Positions 25,099 through 34,393 of a stretch of 64,000 nt of DNA are shown here, one piece after another (positions within the stretch are counted from its first letter, which is position 1; each line of letters opens with the position of its first letter). Made by a program: the position numbers and the translations under genes. The notes beneath the pieces are model-generated. The model searched no databases. It saw only the letters and a list, made by a program, of their open reading frames with translations, and had not been told where the DNA came from. Source of the DNA: RGIG8775 sp045612185 (lineage in GTDB: Bacteria > Bacillota > Clostridia > Oscillospirales > CAG-272); NCBI GenBank assembly GCA_045612185.1, contig JAZKYO010000103.1, positions 1 to 64,000 of the forward strand. The letters run 5' to 3'.

Positions 25099-26465
25099 AA
25101 TGTTACACCGTCCTTAAAAATTGCTATTTCTCTATAATTGTTTGTTTCATTTTTGGTTTCTTTTCCACAAGCTACCTCGATTATATAATCAAACAGCTCG
25201 TCTGTAAGTAATTTGCCTTCAAGCACTCCTGAGGCGTCAAAGTCTATCCAGTTGGATTTTTTTTGAGCAAGCGTGTTGTTAGTGGCTATTTTAACAGTTG
25301 GAACGGGACTTCCTATTGGCGTTCCGCGTCCTGTTGTAAAGAGAATAATCTGAACTCCCGCCGCCATAAGATTTGTAATTGCCACAGCGTCATTTCCAGG
25401 ACCGTTCAAAAGAGAAAGTCCGTTTTTGGTAAGTCTGTCGCCGTAAGTAAGTACGTCTACTACCTTAGAGGTTCCGCCTTTTTGAACGCATCCCAACGAC
25501 TTTTCCTCAAGCGTCGTAATTCCACCCGCTTTGTTTCCGGGGGAGGGGTTTTCGTAAACCACCTGCCCGTGTCTGCGGAAATAGTCCTTGAAATCGTTGA
25601 TAAGCGCCACGGTTTTGTCAAATATAACCTTGTTTTCGCACCTTCTCATAAGCAGATGCTCAGCCCCGAACATTTCGGGGACTTCTGTGAGAACAGAGCT
25701 GCCGCCCAAGGATATAAGCTTGTCGCTGACGCGTCCTACGAGAGGATTGGCGGTGATTCCGCTGTATCCGTCACTTCCGCCGCATTTAAGACCAAGCTTT
25801 AGCTTGGATACCGGTTGTTTGGTACGCTTGAATTGGCTCGCGTAGCTTTTCAGCTCGTTAATAAGCCTTACGCCCTCTTGGATTTCGTCCTCAACGTCTT
25901 GTGTGTTAAGGAACTTGACACGGTCTGGATTGTAGTCGCCAATCGCTTTTTTAAACTCATCAATATTGTTGTTTTCGCACCCAAGACCAAGAACCAAAAC
26001 TGCTCCTGCGTTGGGATGATTAACCATACCCGCGAGAATCTTTTGCGTAACCGACATATCATCACCAAGCTGTGAACAGCCGTTTGGATGAGGAAAGTGC
26101 AAAGCACCTGTAAGCGCGGCAAGTTTTTCCGCTACCTTGTTAACGCAGACAACCGTGTTAACTATCCAAACGTCGTTTCTTATTCCAACTTCTCCGTTTT
26201 CGCGCAAAAATCCCATGAAATAAAACTCTTCGTCGGATTTTTGAAGCGGAATGAACTTCGGTTCGTAAACGTATGTAAGATTGTCGCCAAGCGCGGTTTT
26301 CATATTGTGAGAATGAACGTGCTCACCGCTTTTTATATTGCAGGTTGCGACTCCGATAGGCTGTCCGTATTTAATAATTTCTTCGCCTGCCGAGATACAG
26401 CGAATAGCGTGTTTATGCCCACTTTCAAGATTTACCTCTACGTTGTCAAGCTCATGAATTAACAT
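25095..26465 (-). CDS. uxaA: Altronate dehydratase
   Basis: 456 residues holding both parts of UxaA: an N-terminal SAF-type domain (HAIRCISAGEEIIKYGQPIG, HVHSHN) and the long C-terminal dehydratase domain with VGIRNDVWIVNTVVCVN, HPNGCSQLG, GLGCENNN, LKCGGSDGYSGITANP and TGRGTPIGSP. It dehydrates D-altronate to 2-keto-3-deoxygluconate using iron. GAGGAGGT precedes the ATG. It overlaps uxaB by 14 bases and uxaC by four, so the three are translated together. Confidence 0.96.
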   Translation of the reverse strand: MLIHELDNVEVNLESGHKHAIRCISAGEEIIKYGQPIGVATCNIKSGEHVHSHNMKTALGDNLTYVYEPKFIPLQKSDEEFYFMGFLRENGEVGIRNDVWIVNTVVCVNKVAEKLAALTGALHFPHPNGCSQLGDDMSVTQKILAGMVNHPNAGAVLVLGLGCENNNIDEFKKAIGDYNPDRVKFLNTQDVEDEIQEGVRLINELKSYASQFKRTKQPVSKLKLGLKCGGSDGYSGITANPLVGRVSDKLISLGGSSVLTEVPEMFGAEHLLMRRCENKVIFDKTVALINDFKDYFRRHGQVVYENPSPGNKAGGITTLEEKSLGCVQKGGTSKVVDVLTYGDRLTKNGLSLLNGPGNDAVAITNLMAAGVQIILFTTGRGTPIGSPVPTVKIATNNTLAQKKSNWIDFDASGVLEGKLLTDELFDYIIEVACGKETKNETNNYREIAIFKDGVTL

Positions 26466-27741
26466 TCTTTTCTACCTCCTCAGCAATAAAACTGAGATCT
26501 GTGTCCCAAAGGGCGGTATTGGAAAGAATTTCTTTCACCGTATGTGTTTTCATAAATTCTGTTACTTCCGGGGCGTCGTTGGTCATGTCGGTCTTGTAAA
26601 GATCAATCAGCTTTGCGAATGAGAAAATCAAGTTTTCGGGCATCTTGTTGAAGCGCTTGATGTATTCAAGTATAGAGGGCAGAACGCGCACCTTGAACTT
26701 GCTTACCGAGTTGAGAACAATTGAAGACCAGTAATGCTTTATGTATGGGTTAGAGAATCTTTCAAGCACACTTGCCGCGTACGCTTTAAGCTCGTCTTTG
26801 GGAAGATCGAGAGTGGGAATTATTTCCTCAAAAATACATTTTTCGGAGAAAGACCTCATTTTATTGTCGTCCATGCAGCTCTTTACCGTATCAAAGCCTT
26901 CGAGCAGCGCATACGCAACAAGCGAGGTGTGCGCTCCGTTAAGAATGCGAACCTTTCTTGTGCGGTACATTTCAAGCTTGTCTTTGGTCACGATAACGTT
27001 AAGCCCTGCCTTTGAGAAAGGAAGCTCCGATTCAATGTCGCAATCAGCCTCAATTACCCACAGATGGAAGAATTCCGAGGTGTTAAGCATATTGTCCTCA
27101 TATCCCAAATCAATATCCTCACCTTTGGGATATCCTGTGTTAATGCGGTCAACAAGAGTGTTGCAAAAATGATTTTCTTTTTCTATCCAAGACTTGAAGG
27201 CGTCATCAAGACCCCAGCGGTCAGCGTACTTAAGTACCGCTTTTTTGAGGTTGTCTCCGTTTCTGTCAATAAGCTCGCAGGGAAGAATGATAAATCCCCC
27301 AAGGTTAAGCGAAAATCTCTTGTAAAGCAACTGTGTCAGCTTTGCGGGGAATGTTTTTGCTGGGGCGCTGTCAAGTTTGTCTTCCTCATCGTAGCAAATC
27401 CCCGCCTCGGTTGTGTTGGAAATAATAAATCTGAAATCGGGGTTTTGCGCAAGCTTCAAATATTCATCATAGTTATCGTAGGGCTTTACGCAACGCGAAA
27501 TAACGTCAATAACGCTTTTTTCAACCCCCTCAACTCCTCTTATAAGGTGTGTATATATACAGCTTTGAGAAGAAAGAAGATCGCACATACCGTCTTTTAT
27601 AGGCTGTACAACAACAACACTTCCGCGAAAATCTGTCTTTTCGTTAAGCTTTTGAAGCATCCAATCTGCAAATCCGCGAAGGAACCCCCCCTCACCGAAT
27701 TGAATAACTTTTTCGGGGCGAATTTTTTTCTCGAAATTCAT
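26452..27741 (-). CDS. uxaB: Tagaturonate reductase
   Basis: 429 residues, mannitol-dehydrogenase superfamily. The N-terminal cofactor region is VIQFGEGGFLRGFADWML; the middle holds LPCELIDRNGDNLK and the C-terminal domain has the KVRILNGAHTSLV motif with the catalytic lysine region. It reduces tagaturonate to altronate with NADH. First gene of the operon, so the operon encodes the complete galacturonate branch as far as 2-keto-3-deoxygluconate. The kinase and aldolase that would finish the pathway are not in the window. A divergent AraC gene lies 140 bases away. Confidence 0.95.
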   Translation of the reverse strand: MNFEKKIRPEKVIQFGEGGFLRGFADWMLQKLNEKTDFRGSVVVVQPIKDGMCDLLSSQSCIYTHLIRGVEGVEKSVIDVISRCVKPYDNYDEYLKLAQNPDFRFIISNTTEAGICYDEEDKLDSAPAKTFPAKLTQLLYKRFSLNLGGFIILPCELIDRNGDNLKKAVLKYADRWGLDDAFKSWIEKENHFCNTLVDRINTGYPKGEDIDLGYEDNMLNTSEFFHLWVIEADCDIESELPFSKAGLNVIVTKDKLEMYRTRKVRILNGAHTSLVAYALLEGFDTVKSCMDDNKMRSFSEKCIFEEIIPTLDLPKDELKAYAASVLERFSNPYIKHYWSSIVLNSVSKFKVRVLPSILEYIKRFNKMPENLIFSFAKLIDLYKTDMTNDAPEVTEFMKTHTVKEILSNTALWDTDLSFIAEEVEKNVNS

Positions 27742-27831
27742 AATACTCCTCCAATTATTGTTTTATAGTTTAATTGTATATCAAAAAAACAATATTTTCC
27801 TTGATATATTTGACTAAAGTTTGCTAAAATC

Positions 27832-27860
27832 TTGATTTTTTTGATATTGTGTGGTAAAAT
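27832..27860 (+). promoter_or_regulatory. Promoter of the AraC gene at 27882
   Basis: TTGATT 27832-27837 and TAAAAT 27855-27860, 17-base spacer, 21 bases before the ATG. It lies in the divergent uxaB/araC control region, which is rich in TTGATAT-like words that might be regulator sites. Confidence 0.45.
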
Positions 27861-27881
27861 CAATATAAGAGGTGAAAAAGA

Positions 27882-28676
27882 ATGAGCATAACCGAAAAAA
27901 TAAAACGCCAAGATTTTTATTTTGACAACTCAAAGAACGTTGTCGGTGGTAAAACACGACGTCATTATCATGAAAATTACGAGCTGTATTTGCTTTGCCA
28001 GGGAAGCTGTAATTATCTTGTTGATAACCGCTATCATTCGCTACGCGCGGGAGATTTGATTTTTATACCGAGCGGTCTTATACATCAAACCAACTATGGA
28101 AAAGACTTGCATTCCCGTCTGCTTATAAACTGTAGTGCCGAATATATTCCCGGTGATATACTGGATGAGCTTATGACATTAAACTGTGTTTTCAGAAATC
28201 CCGATACGGTAAACGAAATAATCGAGTTGTTTGGACTTATTGAGAGGGAATATACCTCGGGAGCAAAGTACAGCGACCAAATAATCAAATGCCATACTCA
28301 CCGATTATTTTATCTGATTGCGAGGCATAAAGGCGAGAACATTGTTGCGGTGTCCGAAAACAAAATAGTGGAAAGTGTTGTTGAATACGTGAAAAAAAAC
28401 TATATACATGAAATCAGCCTTTCAGATGTTGCAAAAAAGCATGCGGTAAGCGGAGAGCATTTATCGCGTATTTTCAAAAAAGAAACAGGTGTGAGATTCA
28501 ACGAATTTGTAAACGGCGTGCGCTTAGAGCGCGCTGAATTCATGCTCCGCAATGAGGACGGAAAATCGGTTTCGGAGGTGGCGTTCGCTTGCGGTTTTAA
28601 TGACAGTAATTATTTCTCTTACAGATTTAAAAAGGCATACGGTGTGTCGCCTATAAGCGTAAAAAACAAAAAATAA
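27882..28676 (+). CDS. AraC family regulator, probable controller of the uronate operon
   Basis: 264 residues. Cupin domain in the first 150 residues (RRHYHENYELYLLCQGSCNYLVD, LRAGDLIFIPSGLIHQT) and an AraC DNA-binding domain at the end (ISLSDVAKKHAVSGEHLSRIFKK, SVSEVAFACGFNDSNYFSYRFKK, YGVSPISVK). It is divergent from uxaB-uxaA-uxaC-uidA, the usual position for a local activator; uronates or a pathway intermediate are likely inducers. GAGGTG precedes the ATG. Confidence 0.9.
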   Translation: MSITEKIKRQDFYFDNSKNVVGGKTRRHYHENYELYLLCQGSCNYLVDNRYHSLRAGDLIFIPSGLIHQTNYGKDLHSRLLINCSAEYIPGDILDELMTLNCVFRNPDTVNEIIELFGLIEREYTSGAKYSDQIIKCHTHRLFYLIARHKGENIVAVSENKIVESVVEYVKKNYIHEISLSDVAKKHAVSGEHLSRIFKKETGVRFNEFVNGVRLERAEFMLRNEDGKSVSEVAFACGFNDSNYFSYRFKKAYGVSPISVKNKK

Positions 28677-28681
28677 TAAAA

Positions 28682-28716
28682 TACCGAGAGGCTTAAAGCC
28701 TCTCGGTACAGCTTTT
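28682..28716. terminator. Bidirectional terminator between AraC and GH3 genes
   Basis: Eleven-base perfect stem TACCGAGAGGC / GCCTCTCGGTA with a TTAAA loop; T-rich on the right and A/T-rich on the left. Confidence 0.75.
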
Positions 28717-30920
28717 TATATAATCGTTACTATGGATTTATTGTTTGTTAAGCAATCGTCACCTACAAATACTTCAATGTTTCCGCGTTCCACAAGATAC
28801 TTTCCGCGTGCGTCAAAGAAACCTACCTCATCATAACCAAGCTTAAAGGTAACTTCTTTTTCCTCTCCCGCGTCAAGCTCAATTTTTTCAAAGCCCTTAA
28901 GCTCTTTTTGAGGTCTGACGTAGGAAGCAAACATATCGTGAATGTAAAGTTGAACTGTTTCCTTGCCCTTTATTGCTCCGGTGTTTTTAACCTTTACAGA
29001 AAGCTCAAAGGATTTTCCGTCTTTAAGCTCGTCAATTCCAAGCTTGCCCACTTTAACAGTGGGGGCGGAAATTTCAAAGGTCGTGTAGGAAAGCCCGAAA
29101 CCGAAAGGATACATGGGGATTGCCGGAATATCAAGATAACCGCTGCATCCGGGTGTGCCTCTTGCTACGTTTTCAACTCCGTAATAGGCATTTATTTTCT
29201 TGGAGGGAACAATTTGATTGTAGTATAATGGAATGTGTCCCGTGCTTTTTACAAAGGTTACGGCAGACTTGCCGCTGGGGTTAACGTCACCGAAAAGTAT
29301 ATCACAAGCGGCGTGCGCTGTCTCGGTACCGCAATGCCAAGCGTAAAGAATGGCGTCAAGATAAGGTTCAATCGGGTCAAGTGCCAAAGGACGTCCGCCA
29401 AATATAACGCCAACAACTTTCTTTCCTGTGGAGTGCGCCTCGCGCGCAAGCTCAACCTGATTCTTGGTTATTTCGATTTCCGCAATTGAGTTAGCCTCTC
29501 CGGAAACCAAGCTTCCTTCACCGAGTGCGAGAACGATAACACCTTCGTTTTTATAATAATTCAAGGGGGCAAAGTTGTATATGATTCTTTGGTTTTCAAC
29601 AACAGTAAGCTTGCCTCCGTTTTCGGTAACGACTTCGTTAATCGCTTCCTCGATAGTGGTAATCCACGGAACTACTCCATCTCCCGACCACGAGCCCTTA
29701 AGCGCATGTCTTTCTTGGGTATAAGGACCTGCAAGAATTATATCGCTGTTCTTGGCGAGGGGGAGAAGCCCGTCTTTGTTTTTAAGAAGAAGCATGGACT
29801 CACCTGCGATTTCACGAGCAAGTTTGAGATGAGGCGCTTTGTCTACCTTTTTGAACTGACGGAAAGGATCGTCAAACAGTCCGCAAGCAAACTTAACTCT
29901 GAGAATATAGCGAACTGCCTCGTCAATGTATTTAATATCAACCTTGCCTTCATTGACAAGTGCCTCAAGATTGTCATTATAACATGAGAGATCCATGTCC
30001 AAGTCGACGCCGGCCTTGATACCAAGTTCGGCACATTCTTTAAGGTCGTGAGCAACGCCTTGCCTTATCATTTGTCTGATTGAGCCCCAGTCGGAAACAA
30101 CGAATCCCTCAAAGCCGAGCTCGTCGTGAAGAAGCTCCTTGATATAGTAAGGGCTTGCTGCAATAGGCTCACCGTTAACGTCGTTAAATGAGCTCATTAC
30201 GGTTGCGCAGCCTGCGTTAACCGCTGATCTGAACGCGGGAAGCACCATGTTATGCAACGTGTATCCTGAAATGTCGGTGCAGTTATAGTCTCGTCCACCC
30301 TCTGAGAAACCGTAGCCGAGATAATGCTTGGCGCAAGCCAAAAGTGATTCTCTGTCACTAAGGTCATCGCCCTGAAAACCTTTTACAGCGGCTTCAGCGA
30401 AACGAGCACCAACGTACGGATCTTCGCCGGGACCTTCAATTATGCGTCCCCAGCGCGGGTCTCTGCAAAGGTCAACCATGGGTGAAAAAGTCCAATGGAT
30501 TCCTTCAGCCGTGGCTTCCTTGGCAACTGCACGGTAGCATTTTGTTAAAAGTTCGGGATTGAAAGCGCATGCGGAAGCGAGAGGAATAGGGAACACCGTT
30601 CTGTGTCCGTGAATAACGTCTCTTCCAAAAAGCATTGGGATTCCAAGACGGCTTTCGTTTACCGCTATTTTCTGAAGCTCGTTGTAGTATTCGGTAAGCA
30701 CCTCAAATTCATCGGTATTTCCCGCGGTTGATGTTCCGGCAAGAATCATAGAACCAATCTCACCGCGTCTGCACATTTCCTCGTGCATTTTCTCCATTTC
30801 GGGAGTTTTAGCTTTGGAAGATTGATTGAGCTGTCCGATTTTTTCTCTTAGAGTCATTTTTGCAAGCAATTCGTCTACCTGCTTGTCAAAACGCTTGAAG
30901 TTCTGTAAATTTTTAGCCAT
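28716..30920 (-). CDS. Glycoside hydrolase family 3 beta-glucosidase/beta-xylosidase
   Basis: 734 residues in the standard GH3 order: TIM barrel (1-330), alpha/beta sandwich (about 370-590), fibronectin III-like domain (about 630-725). The nucleophile is D277 in FVVSDWGSIRQ; the substrate-binding KHY motif is at 198-200 (ACAKHYLGYG), and the GHRTVFPIPLA block is intact. It hydrolyses terminal beta-glucosyl (possibly xylosyl) residues from oligosaccharides; no signal peptide, so it is cytoplasmic. It lies 24 bases downstream of the YgjV gene and is probably co-transcribed with it. Confidence 0.92.
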   Translation of the reverse strand: MAKNLQNFKRFDKQVDELLAKMTLREKIGQLNQSSKAKTPEMEKMHEEMCRRGEIGSMILAGTSTAGNTDEFEVLTEYYNELQKIAVNESRLGIPMLFGRDVIHGHRTVFPIPLASACAFNPELLTKCYRAVAKEATAEGIHWTFSPMVDLCRDPRWGRIIEGPGEDPYVGARFAEAAVKGFQGDDLSDRESLLACAKHYLGYGFSEGGRDYNCTDISGYTLHNMVLPAFRSAVNAGCATVMSSFNDVNGEPIAASPYYIKELLHDELGFEGFVVSDWGSIRQMIRQGVAHDLKECAELGIKAGVDLDMDLSCYNDNLEALVNEGKVDIKYIDEAVRYILRVKFACGLFDDPFRQFKKVDKAPHLKLAREIAGESMLLLKNKDGLLPLAKNSDIILAGPYTQERHALKGSWSGDGVVPWITTIEEAINEVVTENGGKLTVVENQRIIYNFAPLNYYKNEGVIVLALGEGSLVSGEANSIAEIEITKNQVELAREAHSTGKKVVGVIFGGRPLALDPIEPYLDAILYAWHCGTETAHAACDILFGDVNPSGKSAVTFVKSTGHIPLYYNQIVPSKKINAYYGVENVARGTPGCSGYLDIPAIPMYPFGFGLSYTTFEISAPTVKVGKLGIDELKDGKSFELSVKVKNTGAIKGKETVQLYIHDMFASYVRPQKELKGFEKIELDAGEEKEVTFKLGYDEVGFFDARGKYLVERGNIEVFVGDDCLTNNKSIVTII

Positions 30921-30943
30921 TTTATACCCCTCATTAAATAGAT

Positions 30944-31489
30944 TTACTCTTTTGGAACGGATTTCTTTATGTCAAGTCTGATGATGCCGAGAACTATTGA
31001 AACAATGCAAAGTGATTCGCAAAGCACACCGCCGATAGACCCAGAAAAAACATTGTAAATCAACCACATAGGGCTGTTAAACAAAGACAAAATTCGCACT
31101 TTGGCGGCGTTTTTTGCTCGAAAGCTGATAGTCGATATAGTCATACCTATAACGGGTAATAACTCAATTATAAGATTTCTTGCCGTAATATCCTTGTCAA
31201 ACACTGTAAAAGTAAGTATGTACGAAGCCAGATAAAAGGATATGAAAAGCGGAAGCCACCAGATGCTTTTTGCGTTAAACCTATCCTTGTAGGCGAATAC
31301 CACCGCGCGAAAGGCGGCTATCATATTTAAAAGAAAACCCATATATGCGCCAAGCATAAAGAAGTGTATGCAAAATACGGTTGCGCTTACAAGCTGTGTA
31401 AGTATCAGCGTTTTTTTCTCTTTTCGCTGAAAGGACAGCGCATTTAGGGCAGTACCTATAAGACCTATGCCTTGGGCTATTATATTCAT
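30944..31489 (-). CDS. ygjV: YgjV family inner membrane protein
   Basis: 181 residues with five to six hydrophobic helices. The N-terminus IAQGIGLIGTALNALSFQRKEKKTLILTQ-type segment, LGAYMGFLLNMIAAFRAVVF and the C-terminal SPMWLIYNVFSGSIGG region match the Imp-YgjV family, whose function is unknown. GAGGTGA precedes the ATG. It is upstream of the GH3 gene in the same direction, without an obvious functional tie. Confidence 0.85.
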   Translation of the reverse strand: MNIIAQGIGLIGTALNALSFQRKEKKTLILTQLVSATVFCIHFFMLGAYMGFLLNMIAAFRAVVFAYKDRFNAKSIWWLPLFISFYLASYILTFTVFDKDITARNLIIELLPVIGMTISTISFRAKNAAKVRILSLFNSPMWLIYNVFSGSIGGVLCESLCIVSIVLGIIRLDIKKSVPKE

Positions 31490-31563
31490 AAAGTCACCTC
31501 AAATAATCAATCGTCTAATTATAATACTTTTGCTTAGCCTTGTCAATACATAATCAAAAAAAT

Positions 31564-31592
31564 TTGACATCGGGTATTATTTATGGTAAAAT
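31564..31592 (+). promoter_or_regulatory. SigA-type promoter of sfsA
   Basis: TTGACA 31564-31569 and TAAAAT 31587-31592, 17-base spacer, about 32 bases before the GTG start. Confidence 0.7.
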
Positions 31593-31623
31593 ATATCAGA
31601 AATACATTTGGGAGTGATGACTT

Positions 31624-32322
31624 GTGATAACTTATTCGCAAATTAAAAAGGCTGTGTTTATCGACAGACCCAATAGATTTGTAGCTAACGTATTGCTTGA
31701 CGGCAAGCGAGAAACCGTTCACGTTAAAAATACAGGAAGGTGTAAGGAACTGTTGGTCGAAGGTTGCGAAGTTATTCTTTTTGAGTCGGATAATTTGAGC
31801 AGAAAAACAAAATATGACCTTGTTGCTGTTTATAAAAAGCGAGACGAAAAGTCTCCGCTTCTGATTAATATGGATTCTCAAATTCCAAACGATGTAGCCG
31901 ATGAATGGCTCAGAAAGGGAAATCTGTTTTCTGAAAATGCCATTATACGCCGCGAGGTAAAGTTTGGAAATTCCCGATTTGACTTTTACGTTGAGGACGG
32001 AGCGCGAAAAGCTTTTCTTGAGGTTAAAGGCGTGACGCTTGAAAATAACGGTGTTGCTATGTTTCCCGATGCTCCCACCGAGCGCGGAATAAAACATATA
32101 AAAGAGCTTATGGATGCGGTTTCGCAGGGATATGAGGCTTATATTCTGTTCATAGTACAGATGAAAGACGTTTATGAAATGCGTCCCAATGACTTGACAC
32201 ACAAAGCGTTTGGCGATACGCTCCGTGAAGCCGAGAAAAACGGAGTTCGTATTCTTGCGCTCGACTGTATGGTAACCGAAAATACCATTGAAGCTGATAA
32301 TAACATAAAAACAGTTCTATAA
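31624..32322 (+). CDS. sfsA: DNA/RNA nuclease SfsA family protein
   Basis: 232 residues from a GTG start preceded by GGGAG. An OB-like N-terminal part (VANVLLDGKRETVHVKNTGR, CKELLVEGCEVIL) is followed by a restriction-type nuclease core: GNSRFDFYVEDGARKAFLEVKGVTL, with the D-xE-K arrangement typical of PD-(D/E)XK enzymes, then FPDAPTERGIKHIKEL. First named sugar fermentation stimulation protein A in E. coli, later described as a nuclease; the link to sugar metabolism is unclear. Confidence 0.92.
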   Translation: MITYSQIKKAVFIDRPNRFVANVLLDGKRETVHVKNTGRCKELLVEGCEVILFESDNLSRKTKYDLVAVYKKRDEKSPLLINMDSQIPNDVADEWLRKGNLFSENAIIRREVKFGNSRFDFYVEDGARKAFLEVKGVTLENNGVAMFPDAPTERGIKHIKELMDAVSQGYEAYILFIVQMKDVYEMRPNDLTHKAFGDTLREAEKNGVRILALDCMVTENTIEADNNIKTVL

Positions 32323-32368
32323 AACTTTAAAATGCCTGTTTTCCTCATCAATCTGCGTGTTTTTGCTA

Positions 32369-32397
32369 TTGATTTTAGTGGCATTTGGTGATATAAT
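32369..32397 (+). promoter_or_regulatory. Promoter of the GH2 gene at 32437
   Basis: TTGATT 32369-32374 and TATAAT 32392-32397 with a 17-base spacer, 39 bases before the start; AAGGAG lies in front of the ATG. Confidence 0.6.
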
Positions 32398-32436
32398 CGG
32401 GTTGTAAAAATTATAAAATTATTAAGGAGAATAGAT

Positions 32437-34203
32437 ATGAACACAATACCTCGCAGTGAATACCCCCGTCCGCAATTTGCGCGTGACAATTGGCTCAATC
32501 TTAACGGAGAATGGGAGTTTTTCAATGACCTTTCCGCTTCCGGTATAGACCGTGAGATTTGGAAATGTGAAAAATTCGACGGAACAATTATAGTTCCGTT
32601 TTGTCCTGAAAGTGATTTGTCGGGAGTAGGCTACAAAGACTTTATGCCCTCAGTGTGGTATGCAAAAAATATAGACGTTACCGAAAAACAGCTTGAAGGC
32701 AGAGTTGTTATTCATTTTGGCGCTTGCGATTACAAAACCACGCTGTACGTAAACGGCAACGTTGCGGGCAAGCACACGGGTGGATATACTTCCTTTGCGT
32801 TTGATATTACCGATTATCTTACTGTTGGTTCTAACCGTGTTGTTGTTAACGCACTTGATGATGTTCGTTCCGCAAAACAGCCCGCAGGTAAGCAGAGCGG
32901 TAAGTCATACTCTTACGGTTGCTTCTATACCCGTACGACAGGTATATGGCAGACCGTTTGGCTTGAGTATCTTCCAAATACATATATTGCCAACGTAAAA
33001 GTAAACGCAACTGATCTTGGCGGCAAGGTTTTGCTTGAAACCAAGCTTAATCAGTATTGCAAAAACGCTTCGCTTAAAGTTAAGGCTTATCTTGAAGGTG
33101 AAGTAGTAGCAGACGAGTGCTTTGACCTTTCGGGTAAGGTAAGCTCGCAGAGCTTTGAAGTAAGAAAAATAAAGCTTTGGGCGGCAGGTGAACCTAATCT
33201 TTACGACGTTACTTATACACTTGTGGTTGACGGCGAAGATGTTGATACTGTAAGAGCTTACTTTGGTATTCGCCGTATTGATATAGACGGATATCACGTA
33301 AGAATTAACGGAAAATCGGTTTTCCAGCGCCTTATTCTCGATCAGGGCTTCTATCCCGACGGCATTTATACCGCTCCCACGGACGAAGCGCTTAAACACG
33401 ATATCGAGCTTTCTATGAACCTTGGCTTCAACGGAGCCAGACTTCACGAAAAAGTATTTGAAGAGCGATTCCTCTATTATGCCGACAAACTCGGCTATCT
33501 CGTATGGGGCGAGTATCCTAACTGGGGAATTGACATTTCCGACCCAATGACTCTCCATACATATATTCCGGAATGGCTTGAGAGTGTAGAACGCGACTAC
33601 AATCACCCCTCAATTATCGGCTGGTGTCCTTACAACGAGACGCAGGACAGACAGATAGACAGTAACGTTTCTGCGGTTTACCTTGCTACAAAGGCTGTTG
33701 ACTCTACACGTCCGGTTATTGACACAAGCGGATGGCGTCATACAGAAAAGACTGATATATATGACGTTCATAACTACAATCAGGATCCTAATTTCTTCAG
33801 AGAACTTAAAGCCAAGCATCTTGCGGGTGAGCCTTTTGTAAACGATATGAACATTAAGAGAGGCTTTACCTACGACGGAAAATCGCCTTATATGATCAGC
33901 GAATACGGCGGAATTAAGTGGATTCCTCATATGGACGACAATAACGACCGTAAAGTTTCGTGGGGCTACGGAAATGCGCCTAAGACTGTTGAGGAATTCT
34001 GCGACAGATACTGCGGAATTACAGCCGCTATTATGGATATTCCTACAATTATGGGCTTCTGCTATACCCAGCTTACCGACGTTGAACAGGAACAGAACGG
34101 ACTTTACTACTACGACCGTACCCTTAAATTCTCCGAGGAGATTTATGCAAAAATGCGCGCTGTCAATATGGCAAAAGCCGCAATTGAAGAAAGCGACGAG
34201 TAA
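32437..34203 (+). CDS. Glycoside hydrolase family 2 protein (beta-galactosidase/glucuronidase/mannosidase-like)
   Basis: 588 residues: a sugar-binding jelly-roll (RDNWLNLNGEWEF, then VIHFGACDYKTTLYVNG and HTGGYTSFAFDIT), an Ig-like domain (about 180-280) and a TIM barrel. Acid/base E401 (WCPYNETQ) and nucleophile E489 (MISEYGGIKW) are in place. No NxK glucuronate motif is seen, and the barrel differs from the true glucuronidase at 22025, so it is not a second GUS; beta-galactosidase, beta-mannosidase or arabinopyranosidase activity is open. Cytoplasmic, single gene. Confidence 0.85.
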   Translation: MNTIPRSEYPRPQFARDNWLNLNGEWEFFNDLSASGIDREIWKCEKFDGTIIVPFCPESDLSGVGYKDFMPSVWYAKNIDVTEKQLEGRVVIHFGACDYKTTLYVNGNVAGKHTGGYTSFAFDITDYLTVGSNRVVVNALDDVRSAKQPAGKQSGKSYSYGCFYTRTTGIWQTVWLEYLPNTYIANVKVNATDLGGKVLLETKLNQYCKNASLKVKAYLEGEVVADECFDLSGKVSSQSFEVRKIKLWAAGEPNLYDVTYTLVVDGEDVDTVRAYFGIRRIDIDGYHVRINGKSVFQRLILDQGFYPDGIYTAPTDEALKHDIELSMNLGFNGARLHEKVFEERFLYYADKLGYLVWGEYPNWGIDISDPMTLHTYIPEWLESVERDYNHPSIIGWCPYNETQDRQIDSNVSAVYLATKAVDSTRPVIDTSGWRHTEKTDIYDVHNYNQDPNFFRELKAKHLAGEPFVNDMNIKRGFTYDGKSPYMISEYGGIKWIPHMDDNNDRKVSWGYGNAPKTVEEFCDRYCGITAAIMDIPTIMGFCYTQLTDVEQEQNGLYYYDRTLKFSEEIYAKMRAVNMAKAAIEESDE

Positions 34204-34209
34204 TAATAG

Positions 34210-34241
34210 GTCATCTGCCGAATTTCGGCAGATGACTTTTT
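34210..34241 (+). terminator. Intrinsic terminator after the GH2 gene
   Basis: Thirteen-base stem GTCATCTGCCGAA / TTCGGCAGATGAC with a one-base loop in theory (longer in practice), then TTTTTT. Confidence 0.85.
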
Positions 34242-34253
34242 TCTATAAAAGCC

Positions 34254-34282
34254 TTGCGAAAAACGTGGCTTTGTGATATAAT
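34254..34282 (+). promoter_or_regulatory. Promoter of the rhodanese lipoprotein gene
   Basis: TTGCGA 34254-34259 and TATAAT 34277-34282 with a 17-base spacer. This leaves a leader of about 100 bases before the ATG at 34394, in which I see no recognisable RNA element. Confidence 0.55.
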
Positions 34283-34393
34283 TTAGCTGTCCACTAAAAA
34301 AGTGCAAAATTCGTAAAAAACATATTGTGCTTGGTTATTGCAGCCTTGCTTGTCTAATAGGTGATTGAAACTGTATCCTGAGGGGGAATACTA

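Noticed and set aside
27742..27881. Consensus promoter for uxaB on the minus strand
   Set aside because: Several TATACAAT- and TATAAA-like words are present, but none has a credible -35 at 16-18 bases; the promoter is probably activator-dependent and cannot be placed.
34283..34393. Possible riboswitch in the 110-base leader of the rhodanese lipoprotein
   Set aside because: No conserved riboswitch core and no terminator/antiterminator pair could be found.
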